From assembly GCA_964544155.1 (NCBI GenBank), contig CAZJAH010000016.1, positions 1 through 58,574 on the forward strand: 58,574 bases of DNA, given 5' to 3'. The notes below the pieces were generated by a model that saw only the letters and a program-made list of their open reading frames with translations, was not told the origin of the DNA and made no database searches. The first letter of the stretch is position 1, and the number at the start of each line of letters is the position of its first letter. A program made the translations under genes and the position numbers. Shown in pieces: positions 1 to 8,273 of the stretch. This DNA is from CAZJAH01 sp964544155. GTDB lineage: Bacteria > Bacteroidota > Ignavibacteria > Kapaibacteriales > UBA2268.

Positions 1-43
1 AACCATTGGGCGGTAACGCAGCGCAGATTAACTTTTTCTTGAA

Positions 44-955
44 TTAATTCTCGCGGGCCTGCATTTCTTCTATCATTTTGTCGAAATCTACATCTTCGAG
101 CAGGTATTTTTCGTTGCAGTACTGGCAGACTAGCTCGCGGCTGCCTTCGTTCTGCATTTCTATGATCTCGTTTTTATCCAGTGTCATCATCTTTTCTATA
201 AAATTGTCTTTGCTGCAGCGGCAGAAGAAATCGATCTGTGTGCTTTTGATTATTTCGTAATCGAAAGGCATGATATCCTTTAGCATATCTGCAGGAGTGG
301 AATCAATATTAAAATAGGGCGCCAGTGAATTTACTTCGGAGATGGCGTCGAATATTAACTGGTTATCCTCCGGGGTAGCACCCGGCATGGCCTGAATAAT
401 GAACCCGCCCGAATACCTTATTTTACCGTCCTCATCAAAGTCAGCATCGAGAACTACTGCCGAGGGGATCTGCTCCGACTGCAGATAGAAATAAGCAAGG
501 TCGGTTGCAATATCACCTGTTTGCAGGGGGATAACGCTTTGCAGGGGTTCGGCCTTGTTGTAGAGCACCCGGCTTACCCGCAGTATCCCGGCGCCAAGAG
601 CTTCGCCGATATTTCTGATCTCGTATTGGCCGGGTTCTCCCGTAAGGTTTACAAAACCTCGTACTTCGCCGAGCTGCAAAGCTTCAGCGAATACTTTCTT
701 CACCGGGCCGGCGCCTTCGGCTTCTACTATCACCCTTTCTTCGCCTTTCAGGAAGGATGCTATCAGCGATGCCGCGGATAGAGTTCTGGCAAGCAGAAAA
801 GCCGGTATCTGGCCGAGATTGTGTCTCTCCTGTGCTTCGCGCGCGGTGGCTGTATTTTTTACGGCAACAGCCCTGTATTTTCCGTTTTTTGTTAAAATTC
901 TAACCGCGCGGTCGCGCAACTGGTATTGTTTCTTTAGTTCTTCTTCTCTATTCAT
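44..955 (-). CDS. hslO: Hsp33 redox-regulated chaperone (33 kDa chaperonin)
   Basis: This is a cytosolic holdase that is switched on by oxidation and protects unfolding proteins during oxidative and heat stress. The C-terminal zinc switch is visible as CRC (Cys245 and Cys247) followed 29 residues later by CQYC (Cys277 and Cys280), the family's CxC...CxxC arrangement. The 303-residue length is normal. The frame is open upstream to an ATG at 1027. I chose the ATG at 955 (MNREEELKKQ) because homologues begin close to this point and the extra 24 residues look like untranslated leader. The gene stands alone, reading toward the left edge. Family assignment is secure; the start is an inference. Confidence 0.95.
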   Translation of the reverse strand: MNREEELKKQYQLRDRAVRILTKNGKYRAVAVKNTATAREAQERHNLGQIPAFLLARTLSAASLIASFLKGEERVIVEAEGAGPVKKVFAEALQLGEVRGFVNLTGEPGQYEIRNIGEALGAGILRVSRVLYNKAEPLQSVIPLQTGDIATDLAYFYLQSEQIPSAVVLDADFDEDGKIRYSGGFIIQAMPGATPEDNQLIFDAISEVNSLAPYFNIDSTPADMLKDIMPFDYEIIKSTQIDFFCRCSKDNFIEKMMTLDKNEIIEMQNEGSRELVCQYCNEKYLLEDVDFDKMIEEMQAREN

Positions 956-1228
956 TTTATATCTAATAAATTCTTTCCAACAAACAACTATACTAAGACG
1001 GGGTAGGCACTTGTATCGTTTGATCATGTTTTATTATAAATATTTAACTTTTTGAAAAAATTATTTTGCGGTTTCTTTTTTTTTTTATATTTATCCCAAG
1101 AGAAAAGGCTTTCATTTTGACAATAGAGACAACAACATAAAAAGATAATTATATCCGAAATCGGGAAACAGGAATACACCTTATTTAATTATAAAAAGAA
1201 TTTTTCCAACAATAAAGGATAGGAAAGC

Positions 1229-1252
1229 AGAAATTAAAAAGCCGGGCGCTAA
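1229..1252. terminator. GC-rich hairpin, possible terminator
   Basis: A GCCGGG arm pairs with a CCCGGC arm across a CGCTAA loop, preceded by an A run and followed by AAATTC. The A run on the left would become a U tract on the minus-strand transcript. It lies just before the decayed T9SS fragment at 1271-1444. No functional proof. Confidence 0.4.
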
Positions 1253-1270
1253 CCCGGCAAATTCAATTGA

Positions 1271-1444
1271 AAAGTTCCATATAAACAGATACAGGGAACT
1301 TTTCAAAACCACTATAGTTCAATAAATTTAAGGAAGAAAACCACTGAATTAGAATTGCGGGAGCAAATATTTACAAAGGGACTTTATGTCATAGAGTTAA
1401 AAAATGATTCAACGGCATATTCGCAAAAATTCTTAATCAAGTAA
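1271..1444 (+). pseudogene. Relic of a T9SS-secreted protein (C-terminal sorting domain only)
   Basis: Reading 1271-1444 in frame gives about 57 codons ending in KGLYVIELKNDSTAYSQ, then KFLIK and TAA. This is the last strand pair of a T9SS type A sorting domain, whose usual pattern is GxYxixv...xxKkixix. There is no start codon or signal peptide, and a stop codon lies directly upstream (1268-1270). I infer the 3' end of a lost cargo gene. The original function cannot be told. Confidence 0.6.
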
Positions 1445-1455
1445 TTATTCAAAAC

Positions 1456-1486
1456 AGGGCCGGGTTTGCGCCCGGCCTGATTTTTA
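1456..1486 (+). terminator. Rho-independent terminator-like hairpin
   Basis: GGCCGGG and CCCGGCC pair around a TTTGCG loop, followed by TGATTTTT. It sits just after the T9SS relic ending at 1444 and just before the next ATG at 1497. It is probably the terminator of the former gene. Confidence 0.55.
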
Positions 1487-1496
1487 GGAGCATATC

Positions 1497-1992
1497 ATGA
1501 AATCCTTACTAATTATCCTTGCTTTTTTATGCGCTTTTTCATTCTCTTATGCCGAGCGCCCTGATTTTATTTGGGAAAAAGAAATATCACTTGGGGATTC
1601 TGCATCATGGGTGTATGCCCCGGAAAAATTATCGAACGGTAATTTTATTATTCCTTATAAAAATAAAATTGATTCAATAAGTATCAAGTTCGGTTTTGCC
1701 GTTTATAGGAAGAAAAGACAAAAAGAAATTATTTTTGGGTATGTACGAGCATAAAGCCAGTTCGGTTAATAGTTTGGCACAATCCCATGCGGTTTACCCC
1801 AATCCCGCCTACGATTTCATTGAATTAGATGATATCGCTCCCGGCAGCGAAATAAAAATCTACGACAGCATGGGCAGGCTGGCCGCGGCGCGCATATATA
1901 AAGGCGATAAGCTTGACGTAAGCGCGCTAAGCCCCGGCCTTTACTTTATCCGCTCATCAAATGGCGAAACCATGAAATTTGTGAAGAGGTAG
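1497..1992 (+). pseudogene. Frameshifted, internally deleted T9SS cargo gene
   Basis: The first part (ATG at 1497) encodes a clear signal peptide (MKSLLIILAFLCAFSFSYA) and about 60 more residues. It includes WEKEISLGDSASWVYAPEKL and NGNFIIPYK, which resemble the first blade of a secreted beta-propeller, and stops at 1754. The second part, in the +1 frame from about 1700 to 1992, carries the C-terminal T9SS type A sorting domain: VYPNPAYDFIEL, then IKIYDSMGRL, LSPGLYFIRS and a KFVKR end. Signal and sorting domain of one secreted protein in two overlapping frames, with almost nothing between them, point to a large internal deletion plus a frameshift. A sequencing indel could explain the frameshift but not the missing middle. 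The product, if any, is not functional as a T9SS cargo. Confidence 0.7.
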
Positions 1993-2109
1993 TGGTTTTC
2001 GATTTTTTTGATGATATTTAAAAAAAAACTTTGTAACCTCCCGGCCATTAATGTGCTCAAAATTACAAAGAAAAAAATCATTTTCATTTTTGGTTAATTT
2101 TTTATAAGT

Positions 2110-2127
2110 TTATGTAACTTATGTAAT
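2110..2127 (+). repeat. Two abutting TTATGTAA repeats upstream of the DUF3160 gene
   Basis: TTATGTAAC and TTATGTAAT follow each other without a gap, just before the AGGGAGGG ribosome binding site. The same 9-mer occurs twice upstream of the CsbD-like gene (42720 and 42741). Its role is unknown. Confidence 0.3.
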
Positions 2128-2145
2128 TAATAGGGAGGGTATAAT

Positions 2146-4662
2146 ATGAAACGCCTTTTATTACTTGCTGTATGCCTGGGGGTCATAGCCCCGTTTATGG
2201 CATATTCATTCGATGAACATGACTTCTACGAATTTCGCGAGCAAAACGCGAACATGACGCCCCAGGGCTTTTGGAATATGTATCCGCCCGGGCTTTATAA
2301 TGCCGAATCCAGAACAAATGGCGGAGTTAACTATCTGAACGACGCGGAAAGCAAATTTGAGCTGACCGATTGCGAAATGCAGCTCCTCAGGCAGAATGGT
2401 TTTGTAGTTACTGAACGCTTGAGCTACGGATCTATGTGGACTGCCCTGGAAGATATTTGGAATAAAGATATTCCTCTAATGGTGACTTCCGATATGGTGC
2501 TCCATGCGCTGCACATGTCTTATGATGCCATTCTTAAAGATATTGAAAGAAATATGATCATACCGGAGCTGAGTTCCGCCCTTGAAGAAATGAGCGGCGA
2601 AATTAGAAATAAAGCAACGGTTTATCAGAATGATCCAATCATGATGGAGGCGTTAAAAGACGCGGATATATATATTACCGTCGCGCGCAGGCTCCTTGCA
2701 AATAAGAATATTAGCCCGGCTATTAACGACAGCGAAGTTAAAAGTGAGATTTCTCATATTCTTAATCAAATAAAAGAAGAAAACCCGGTTAAGGAAGAAC
2801 TTTTCGGCATAATAAGATTCTACGATTACAGCCAGTTTACTCCCAGAGGCCATTATACCGACAGCGAAGAGCTGACAAGGTATTTCCAGTCGATGATGTG
2901 GCTCGGAAGGACGGAATTCTACCTGATTCCTCCAAAATCTAATGATGTTGAGGTTACACCCGAGCAAAACAGGCTGAATATCATCACATCCGTGATCTTG
3001 CTTGAAGCAGCCGAAAATTCGGGCGCCTATGGCAGGCTTCAGAATATTAATAAAGCCATCGAAGCAATTGTCGGCGAATCGGATAACACACAGATGCACC
3101 AAATGCGGGAAGTGCTTAATGAAGCTTCGATCAATGGAGCCGCTCAACTCGTGAGTCTGGGTGAATGTGAGAAGTTTAGAGAAATATTAGCGGTCAAATC
3201 TTATGCCGGCCAGAAAATATTATCACAAATGCTTGAAGCCTTCCCAAATTCGGCAGAAGAAAAAATCGAACCTGCGTCGGCATTTCTGCTGATGGGGCAG
3301 AGATTCATCATCGATTCCTATGTTTTTTCAAACCTTGTGTTTGATAAAGTAGATTGCAGACTGATGCCCAGCAGCCTTGATGTTCTTTTCGCTCTTGGTA
3401 ATAATGCTTCGGGCGACCTTCTTAAAGGTGAATTTGAGGCCTGCAACTATACATCAGATTTAGCGGCAATGCGCTATCTGATCGATTCTTATGATGAAGA
3501 TTACTGGCAGTCAACTTTCTATACATCATGGCTTAATTCAATTAAAGCGCTTAATCCACCTGATGAAGATGACCGCGAATATCTGCCCGGATTTATGAAA
3601 ACGGCCGCCTGGTGGCAGCAGAAGATGAATACACAGCTCGCATCCTGGGCACAGCTAAGGCATGATAATCTGCTTTACGCCAAGCAGTCATATACCGGGA
3701 TGGCAGGATGTTCATATCCTGATGTTTATGTAGAACCTATACCGGAATTTTACAGCGCGATCAAAAAGCTGGCGGATAATGCTGAAGGCACTTTAGGCGG
3801 AATTATGCCGACCTCTTACATAAGGCAGTATTTTAAAGAATTGGAATCTCTGGCCGATACCCTGCAGGGTATTTCAGAGAAAATTCTAAATCGTACACCG
3901 CTTAGCGCTGAAGAAATTACATTTGTAAAAAATACTTACAGCTACGCTAATATGGGATGCGTCCAGGCGCCTTCCGGCTGGTTCGCCAAGATGTTCTACA
4001 ATCCGGGCGATGAGGAAGTCGAAGACCTTGTGATAGCTGATGTACATACAGTTCCTACAGATTGGGCAGGTAATTTAGTCGGCTGGATAATGCACGCAGG
4101 CACAGGAAATGTCAACATGATGCTGGTAGTTACCGAAAATCACAATGGCAAACTAACGGCTTTCGCCGGCCCTGTACTCAGCTATTATGAATATGTAAGC
4201 AGCAATTTCAAAAGGCTTAACGATGAAGAATGGGCGGAAGGAGATTTTTACAAAGAAAACGGCATCCGTCCGGAATTTACCGATATTTACCTCGCGGATG
4301 AAAATGGCGAGTGCGACCTAAGCAATCTGCTTATGCTGCCGGTTAGTGTGGAAGACGATGCGCCGGTTCAAACAGCGGATGTCAAGTTCAGGGTATATCC
4401 AAATCCAGTGGCCGAAAGCTCCATGCTGAGCTTCAGGGTTCCATATACATTGAGCGGCGATCACGGCACTGTCGATATTTATGATATGAGCGGTAACCAT
4501 ATAAAGAATATCTTTAAAGGCCCAATGCCGGCGACAACACTGAGTGCCAGGATAGACGCCACAGACGCTCAAGGCAATGAGCTATCACCCGGAGCGTACA
4601 TTATTTCCGTAACTATTGGCGGGAACAGCTATAACAGCAAGATAATCGTAAGCGGAAAATAA
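2146..4662 (+). CDS. Secreted DUF3160 protein with T9SS sorting domain
   Basis: This 838-residue protein has an N-terminal signal peptide (MKRLLLLAVCLGVIAPFMAYS), a large central DUF3160 domain (roughly residues 70-640) and a C-terminal T9SS type A sorting domain (about 745-838, VYPNPVAESSMLSFRV ... LSPGAYIISV ... KIIVSGK). DUF3160 has no established biochemical role. The domain shows its usual conserved stretches, for example PLMVTSDMVLHALHMSYD. It should be exported by Sec and then carried over the outer membrane by T9SS, where it is anchored or released after cleavage of the tail. A strong AGGGAGGG site lies before the ATG, and a terminator follows at 4688. The gene appears monocistronic. 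Confidence 0.85.
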   Translation: MKRLLLLAVCLGVIAPFMAYSFDEHDFYEFREQNANMTPQGFWNMYPPGLYNAESRTNGGVNYLNDAESKFELTDCEMQLLRQNGFVVTERLSYGSMWTALEDIWNKDIPLMVTSDMVLHALHMSYDAILKDIERNMIIPELSSALEEMSGEIRNKATVYQNDPIMMEALKDADIYITVARRLLANKNISPAINDSEVKSEISHILNQIKEENPVKEELFGIIRFYDYSQFTPRGHYTDSEELTRYFQSMMWLGRTEFYLIPPKSNDVEVTPEQNRLNIITSVILLEAAENSGAYGRLQNINKAIEAIVGESDNTQMHQMREVLNEASINGAAQLVSLGECEKFREILAVKSYAGQKILSQMLEAFPNSAEEKIEPASAFLLMGQRFIIDSYVFSNLVFDKVDCRLMPSSLDVLFALGNNASGDLLKGEFEACNYTSDLAAMRYLIDSYDEDYWQSTFYTSWLNSIKALNPPDEDDREYLPGFMKTAAWWQQKMNTQLASWAQLRHDNLLYAKQSYTGMAGCSYPDVYVEPIPEFYSAIKKLADNAEGTLGGIMPTSYIRQYFKELESLADTLQGISEKILNRTPLSAEEITFVKNTYSYANMGCVQAPSGWFAKMFYNPGDEEVEDLVIADVHTVPTDWAGNLVGWIMHAGTGNVNMMLVVTENHNGKLTAFAGPVLSYYEYVSSNFKRLNDEEWAEGDFYKENGIRPEFTDIYLADENGECDLSNLLMLPVSVEDDAPVQTADVKFRVYPNPVAESSMLSFRVPYTLSGDHGTVDIYDMSGNHIKNIFKGPMPATTLSARIDATDAQGNELSPGAYIISVTIGGNSYNSKIIVSGK

Positions 4663-4687
4663 AATTTAATTTTATTCGGCAAATATA

Positions 4688-4717
4688 AGCCTCTGCTTTT
4701 TGGCAGGGGCTTTTTTT
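4688..4717 (+). terminator. Rho-independent terminator of the DUF3160 gene
   Basis: AGCCTCTGC pairs with GCAGGGGCT (one G-U pair) around a short T-rich loop and is followed by seven T residues. It lies 25 bases after the stop codon. Confidence 0.85.
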
Positions 4718-4776
4718 ATGAAATTGCTAATATATTAATTATCTTAAATATAAAAACAAAATAAACAGAGAAAGAA

Positions 4777-5130
4777 ATGATTGGTATAGCGCTGATTTTA
4801 ATCGCACTTTATATGATCTCGAGGTATTACTTTAATAATCCGGAAACTCCGATGTTCGATCGCGAAATTGGCCGGAAACCCATGCTTTTCTTAGGTGTGG
4901 CGCTGCTTTTGATAGGAAGCGGGCTGCTTGGGAACTTCATTTCAGAAGCCGCGTTCGGTGAATCCGGCTTTAAAACTGTATTTCTTTCTGAAATCGGAAT
5001 AACAGCAGTATTGGTTATAGCAGTGCTTATGGGAAGCTACTATCTGGGTATGGCATTTAGAAAAGATAAGTCACCCGGAGCAGCCACTCCGCCCCGGGAT
5101 AATAACAAAAACTCAGTCGATCAAACGTAA
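4777..5130 (+). CDS. Small membrane protein of unknown function
   Basis: A 117-residue protein with three predicted membrane segments (about residues 2-18, 36-56 and 71-93) and a polar tail rich in Lys, Pro and Asn. I do not recognise a family. Its 3' end overlaps the 3' end of the convergent acyl-CoA dehydrogenase gene by 10 bases. The upstream AGAGAAAGAA could serve as a ribosome binding site. The hydrophobicity pattern and positive-inside loops support a real gene, but no function can be given. Confidence 0.6.
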   Translation: MIGIALILIALYMISRYYFNNPETPMFDREIGRKPMLFLGVALLLIGSGLLGNFISEAAFGESGFKTVFLSEIGITAVLVIAVLMGSYYLGMAFRKDKSPGAATPPRDNNKNSVDQT

Positions 5131-6284
5131 GCCGGTATGCCTGTAATATCCTCACCGAGTATGAGCGTATGGATATCATGTGTGCCTTCGTATGTTTTGA
5201 CTGATTCCAGGTTGGCGGCATGCCTCATAACGGGATATTCACCCAATATGCCGTTAGCGCCGTGAACCTCCCGTGCAATTCTTGCCGATTGAAGCGCAAT
5301 ATCCACATTATTTCTCTTAGCAAGGGAAATCTGCTGGTGCCTGAAATTACCGCTGTCCATTAACCTGCCCAACCTGTAAGCAATTAGCTGTGCCTTTGTA
5401 ATTTCATTCAGCATCCAGACCAGTTTCTCCTGAATTATCTGGAAAGAGGCGATCGGTTTATCGAACTGAATACGTGATTTCGCGTAATCCACAGAAGATT
5501 CGTAAACGCTCATCGCCGCGCCCACAGCGCCCCATGCTATTCCATAGCGCGCCTGGCTAAGGCAGCTAAGCGGCCCTTTCAGCCCGCTGACATCGAGAAT
5601 GTTCTCTTCCGGAATTTCACAATCCTGAAATACAAGTTCGGAAGTAACAGATGCCCTCAGTGAATGTTTCCCTTTCATCTCGGGAGCGGAAAAGCCCTTA
5701 GTTCCTTTTTCCACTAAAAAGCCTTTTATAACGCCGTCCAGCTTAGCCCAAACTACCGCCACATCAGCTATAGTGCCGTTGGTGATCCACATTTTGGCGC
5801 CGTTCAGCAGGTACCCGTTGTCTGTTTTCATTGCCGTTGTGACCATACCGCCCGGATTAGATCCGAAATCAGGTTCAGTTAGACCGAAGCAGCCTATAGC
5901 TTCGCCGCAAGCCAGCTTTGGCAGCCATTTTTTCTTTATCTGATCGCTGCAATATTCCTCTATCGGATACATTACAAGAGAGTTTTGCACCGAGGCAAAT
6001 GACCTGATAGCAGAATCTCCTCTTTCAAGCTCCTGCATTGCCAGGCCATAGGTAGTATGATTGGCGCCGGCGCCGCCGTAATCAACAGAAGTCTTTACCC
6101 CCAGCAGGCCGAGCCCTGCAATTTTGGGTATCAGATCCATGGGGAAAGTACCATCGCGGTAGTGCTTCTCTATGACGGGTATAACTTCCTTATCGGTAAA
6201 TTCTCTGACGGTATCCCTTATAAGCAGTTCCTCTGCAGATAATAGTTCATCAATATTATAATAATCAACGCCTTTGAAGGACAT
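5121..6284 (-). CDS. Acyl-CoA dehydrogenase, glutaryl-CoA dehydrogenase type
   Basis: This FAD enzyme of 387 residues oxidises an acyl-CoA at the alpha-beta position. Its sequence is closest to glutaryl-CoA dehydrogenase: ARYGIAWGAVGA, then the C-terminal block KTYEGTHDIHTLILGEDITG, with Glu366 in YEGT as the predicted catalytic base. The FAD/substrate motif CFGLTEPDFGSNPGGM and WITNGTIADVAVVWAK are also present. Glutaryl-CoA dehydrogenase both oxidises and decarboxylates, feeding lysine and tryptophan breakdown to crotonyl-CoA. Substrate choice cannot be settled from sequence alone, so an isobutyryl- or other short-chain CoA remains possible. The gene is single, with a leader of AT-rich DNA upstream. 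Confidence 0.88.
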   Translation of the reverse strand: MSFKGVDYYNIDELLSAEELLIRDTVREFTDKEVIPVIEKHYRDGTFPMDLIPKIAGLGLLGVKTSVDYGGAGANHTTYGLAMQELERGDSAIRSFASVQNSLVMYPIEEYCSDQIKKKWLPKLACGEAIGCFGLTEPDFGSNPGGMVTTAMKTDNGYLLNGAKMWITNGTIADVAVVWAKLDGVIKGFLVEKGTKGFSAPEMKGKHSLRASVTSELVFQDCEIPEENILDVSGLKGPLSCLSQARYGIAWGAVGAAMSVYESSVDYAKSRIQFDKPIASFQIIQEKLVWMLNEITKAQLIAYRLGRLMDSGNFRHQQISLAKRNNVDIALQSARIAREVHGANGILGEYPVMRHAANLESVKTYEGTHDIHTLILGEDITGIPAYV

Positions 6285-6354
6285 GTTTTTTCTCCATATT
6301 TTTAAAATATATTGACTCTCAAACAGTTAATATTGAAAAAATCAGAAAGATTAA

Positions 6355-6385
6355 TTTGACTTAATTACAAAAGTTCGTATTTTAG
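6355..6385 (+). promoter_or_regulatory. Putative FCB-type promoter for the nusA operon
   Basis: TTTG (6355-6358), a 19-base spacer, then TATTTTAG (6378-6385) match the Bacteroidota consensus TTTG-N17-23-TAnnTTTG with one mismatch in the -7 box. Transcription would start close to 6390, directly before the hairpin at 6395. This is inferred from the motif only. Confidence 0.45.
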
Positions 6386-6394
6386 TATTATTAA

Positions 6395-6423
6395 AAGGGC
6401 AAGGATGAGCCCTTTTTTTATTT
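6395..6423 (+). terminator. Terminator-like leader hairpin before the nusA operon
   Basis: AAGGGC and GCCCTT pair around AAGGATGA and are followed by a T run. It lies only a few bases after the predicted start of transcription, so it could be an attenuator or could mark a short abortive RNA. Confidence 0.5.
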
Positions 6424-6435
6424 TTCTGTTTTTTT

Positions 6436-6634
6436 AACTGGTCAAAAGATACAGTTTAACTGGTCAAAAGATACAGTTTNNNNNNNNNNNNNNNNNNNNN
6501 NNNNNNNNNNNNNNNNNNNNNNNNNNNNNNNNNNNNNNNNNNNNNNNNNNNNNNNNNNNNNNNNNNNNNNNNNNNNNNNTCTGTTTTTTTAACTGGTCAA
6601 AAGATACAGTTTAACTGGTCAAAAGATACAGTTT
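6436..6634. repeat. 22-bp tandem repeats on both sides of the gap
   Basis: A 22-base unit beginning AACTGGTCAAAAG and ending ATACAGTTT occurs twice in tandem before the N run and twice in tandem after it. Each unit has AACTG and CAGTT as short inverted ends, so it could be a dimer-type operator. The 55 bases that include both units and the preceding TCTGTTTTTTT are the same on the two sides of the gap. Confidence 0.75.
6480..6579. other. Assembly gap (100 N)
   Basis: Exactly 100 N, the customary filler for a gap of unknown length. It is flanked by identical 55-base ends, so it may be a false gap between overlapping contig ends, or it may hide a longer repeat or a gene such as rimP. Confidence 0.95.
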
Positions 6635-6712
6635 TCTGTATGATCAAGTGTTAAATATAACACATAATAAAAAAGAATATTTTAAGATTTAAAACATAAA
6701 CGGAATTTTGTT

Positions 6713-8227
6713 ATGCCCAGGCGCAGAGCAAAACATAAAATTGATAAAAAGCTCATAATCGAAAGCTTCACCGAAATGGCGAAGTCTAAAAGTATTGATC
6801 GTGACTTACTTCAGGGTGTTCTCGAAGAGACCTTATCCATGATAATTAGAAAGAAGTACGGCCAGGAGGCAGATTTTGAAATTATCGTTAATATGGAAAA
6901 AGGCGACATCGAAATATACCTGATGCGTGAAATAGTCGAGGAAGTAGAAGACCCCAACCTCGAAATATCACTTAAAGAAGCTAAGCTTTACGGTGATGAC
7001 GATTATGAAACCGGCGATGAATTCATCGAAGAGATAACTCTCGATAACATTGCCGACAGCTTTGGAAGAAGGCTTATATCACTGGCTTCACAAAACCTGA
7101 ACCAGAGAATAAGAGAAATCGAAAAAGACAATGTTTATAATGAATATATAAGCAAAGTCGGCGAGATCATCATTGGTGAAATATACCAGGTCCGCAGGCA
7201 TGACATTCTGGTAATGCATAATAAGATCGAAACAAGGCTTCCAAGGGAAGAACAGATACCCAACGAGCCTTACAGATTCCGCAAAAACCAGTCCATAAAA
7301 GCTATTGTAAAAGAAGTAATCCGTTCAGGCCCGGGCGGTCAGCCGGAGATAATTTTGTCCAGAGCATCAGATGACTTCCTTGCAAGGCTCTTTGAAATTG
7401 AAATTCCCGAGATTTACGACGGAATTATCCAGATAAAATCAATTGCCCGCGATCCGGGTGAAAGAGCAAAGGTAGCAGTAGCCTCCTTTGACGACAGGGT
7501 AGATCCCGTTGGCGCCTGCGTGGGTATGAAGGGTATTAGAATACACTCTATCGTTAGAGAATTGAATAATGAAAATATCGACCTTATAGAATATTCGGAT
7601 GATGTCAGTACATATATTGGCAGAGCACTTGCTCCGGCCAAGATCAAAGAGATCGGAGTCGATATGAATACACGTGCTGCCACTGTTGTAGTTCCCGATG
7701 ATCAGGTTTCGCTGGCAATCGGCAAAAACGGGCAAAATGTGAGGCTTGCTTCAAAGCTCACCGGTTTTTCTATTTCACTCGTGAAAGAAGGCGGTGAAGA
7801 TATTGAACTCAGCGAATTCGAAGAAGAACTCGGATTGCAGCTTTATGAAGAACTCAAAGCCATGGGGCTCAATACAAGCAGAGAATTCCTTGAAACAGAA
7901 CCCGAAAAATTCCTTATGCTCCCTGGTATGAGCAAGGAAAAACTTCTTGAAATAAGAAGGATTATGCTTTCTGAATTTGATGAAGAAGAATCTATAGGGA
8001 TAATTGCCAGGATCACCCGATGGGAACCGCCTGATTTTGCTGAAGACAAAATCGAGGATGATGAAGACGAAATCGTAACCGGGAAGAACGAAATCAAGGA
8101 CGATGAAGACGAAATTGAGGATGATGAAGACGAAATCGAATCCGGAAAGGAAAAACAACCGGTGAAACCCGAGGAAAGCTCAACCGATTACGTCGATGAA
8201 GATGAAGATAATAAGTTTAATCGCTGA
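6713..8227 (+). CDS. nusA: Transcription termination/antitermination protein NusA
   Basis: NusA binds RNA polymerase and nascent RNA and modulates pausing, termination and antitermination. The 504-residue protein shows the N-terminal polymerase-binding domain (FTEMAKSKSIDRDLLQGVLE), an S1 domain (about 147-210), and two KH domains (about 240-375, with VGMKGIRIHSIVRELNNENI and VSLAIGKNGQNVRLASKLTG). The last 60 residues are an acidic, repetitive tail built from DDEDEI units (DNA 8050-8150). The N-terminus is about 20 residues longer and more basic than in many NusA proteins, but no better ATG precedes the conserved start. It heads the nusA-infB-rbfA-truB-ribF cluster. rimP, its usual upstream neighbour, is absent or lost in the gap. 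Confidence 0.96.
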   Translation: MPRRRAKHKIDKKLIIESFTEMAKSKSIDRDLLQGVLEETLSMIIRKKYGQEADFEIIVNMEKGDIEIYLMREIVEEVEDPNLEISLKEAKLYGDDDYETGDEFIEEITLDNIADSFGRRLISLASQNLNQRIREIEKDNVYNEYISKVGEIIIGEIYQVRRHDILVMHNKIETRLPREEQIPNEPYRFRKNQSIKAIVKEVIRSGPGGQPEIILSRASDDFLARLFEIEIPEIYDGIIQIKSIARDPGERAKVAVASFDDRVDPVGACVGMKGIRIHSIVRELNNENIDLIEYSDDVSTYIGRALAPAKIKEIGVDMNTRAATVVVPDDQVSLAIGKNGQNVRLASKLTGFSISLVKEGGEDIELSEFEEELGLQLYEELKAMGLNTSREFLETEPEKFLMLPGMSKEKLLEIRRIMLSEFDEEESIGIIARITRWEPPDFAEDKIEDDEDEIVTGKNEIKDDEDEIEDDEDEIESGKEKQPVKPEESSTDYVDEDEDNKFNR

Positions 8228-8273
8228 TAATGATCAGTTTTTTGTTTAATTTTTCAGGTATAAATCTCTATAT

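Larger units (their letters stand above)
6285..6712. other. Intergenic control region with assembly gap
   Basis: This stretch separates the divergent acyl-CoA dehydrogenase and nusA genes. From left to right it holds a plus-strand promoter-like element, a leader hairpin, two short tandem repeats, a run of 100 N, the same 55 bases again, and about 80 bases of AT-rich DNA up to the nusA start. rimP normally sits before nusA but is not visible here. Confidence 0.8.

Noticed and set aside
4777..5130. Membrane protein as an antisense shadow of the acyl-CoA dehydrogenase gene
   Set aside because: The two frames overlap by only 10 bases, and the protein has a clear three-helix pattern, so I kept it as a gene.
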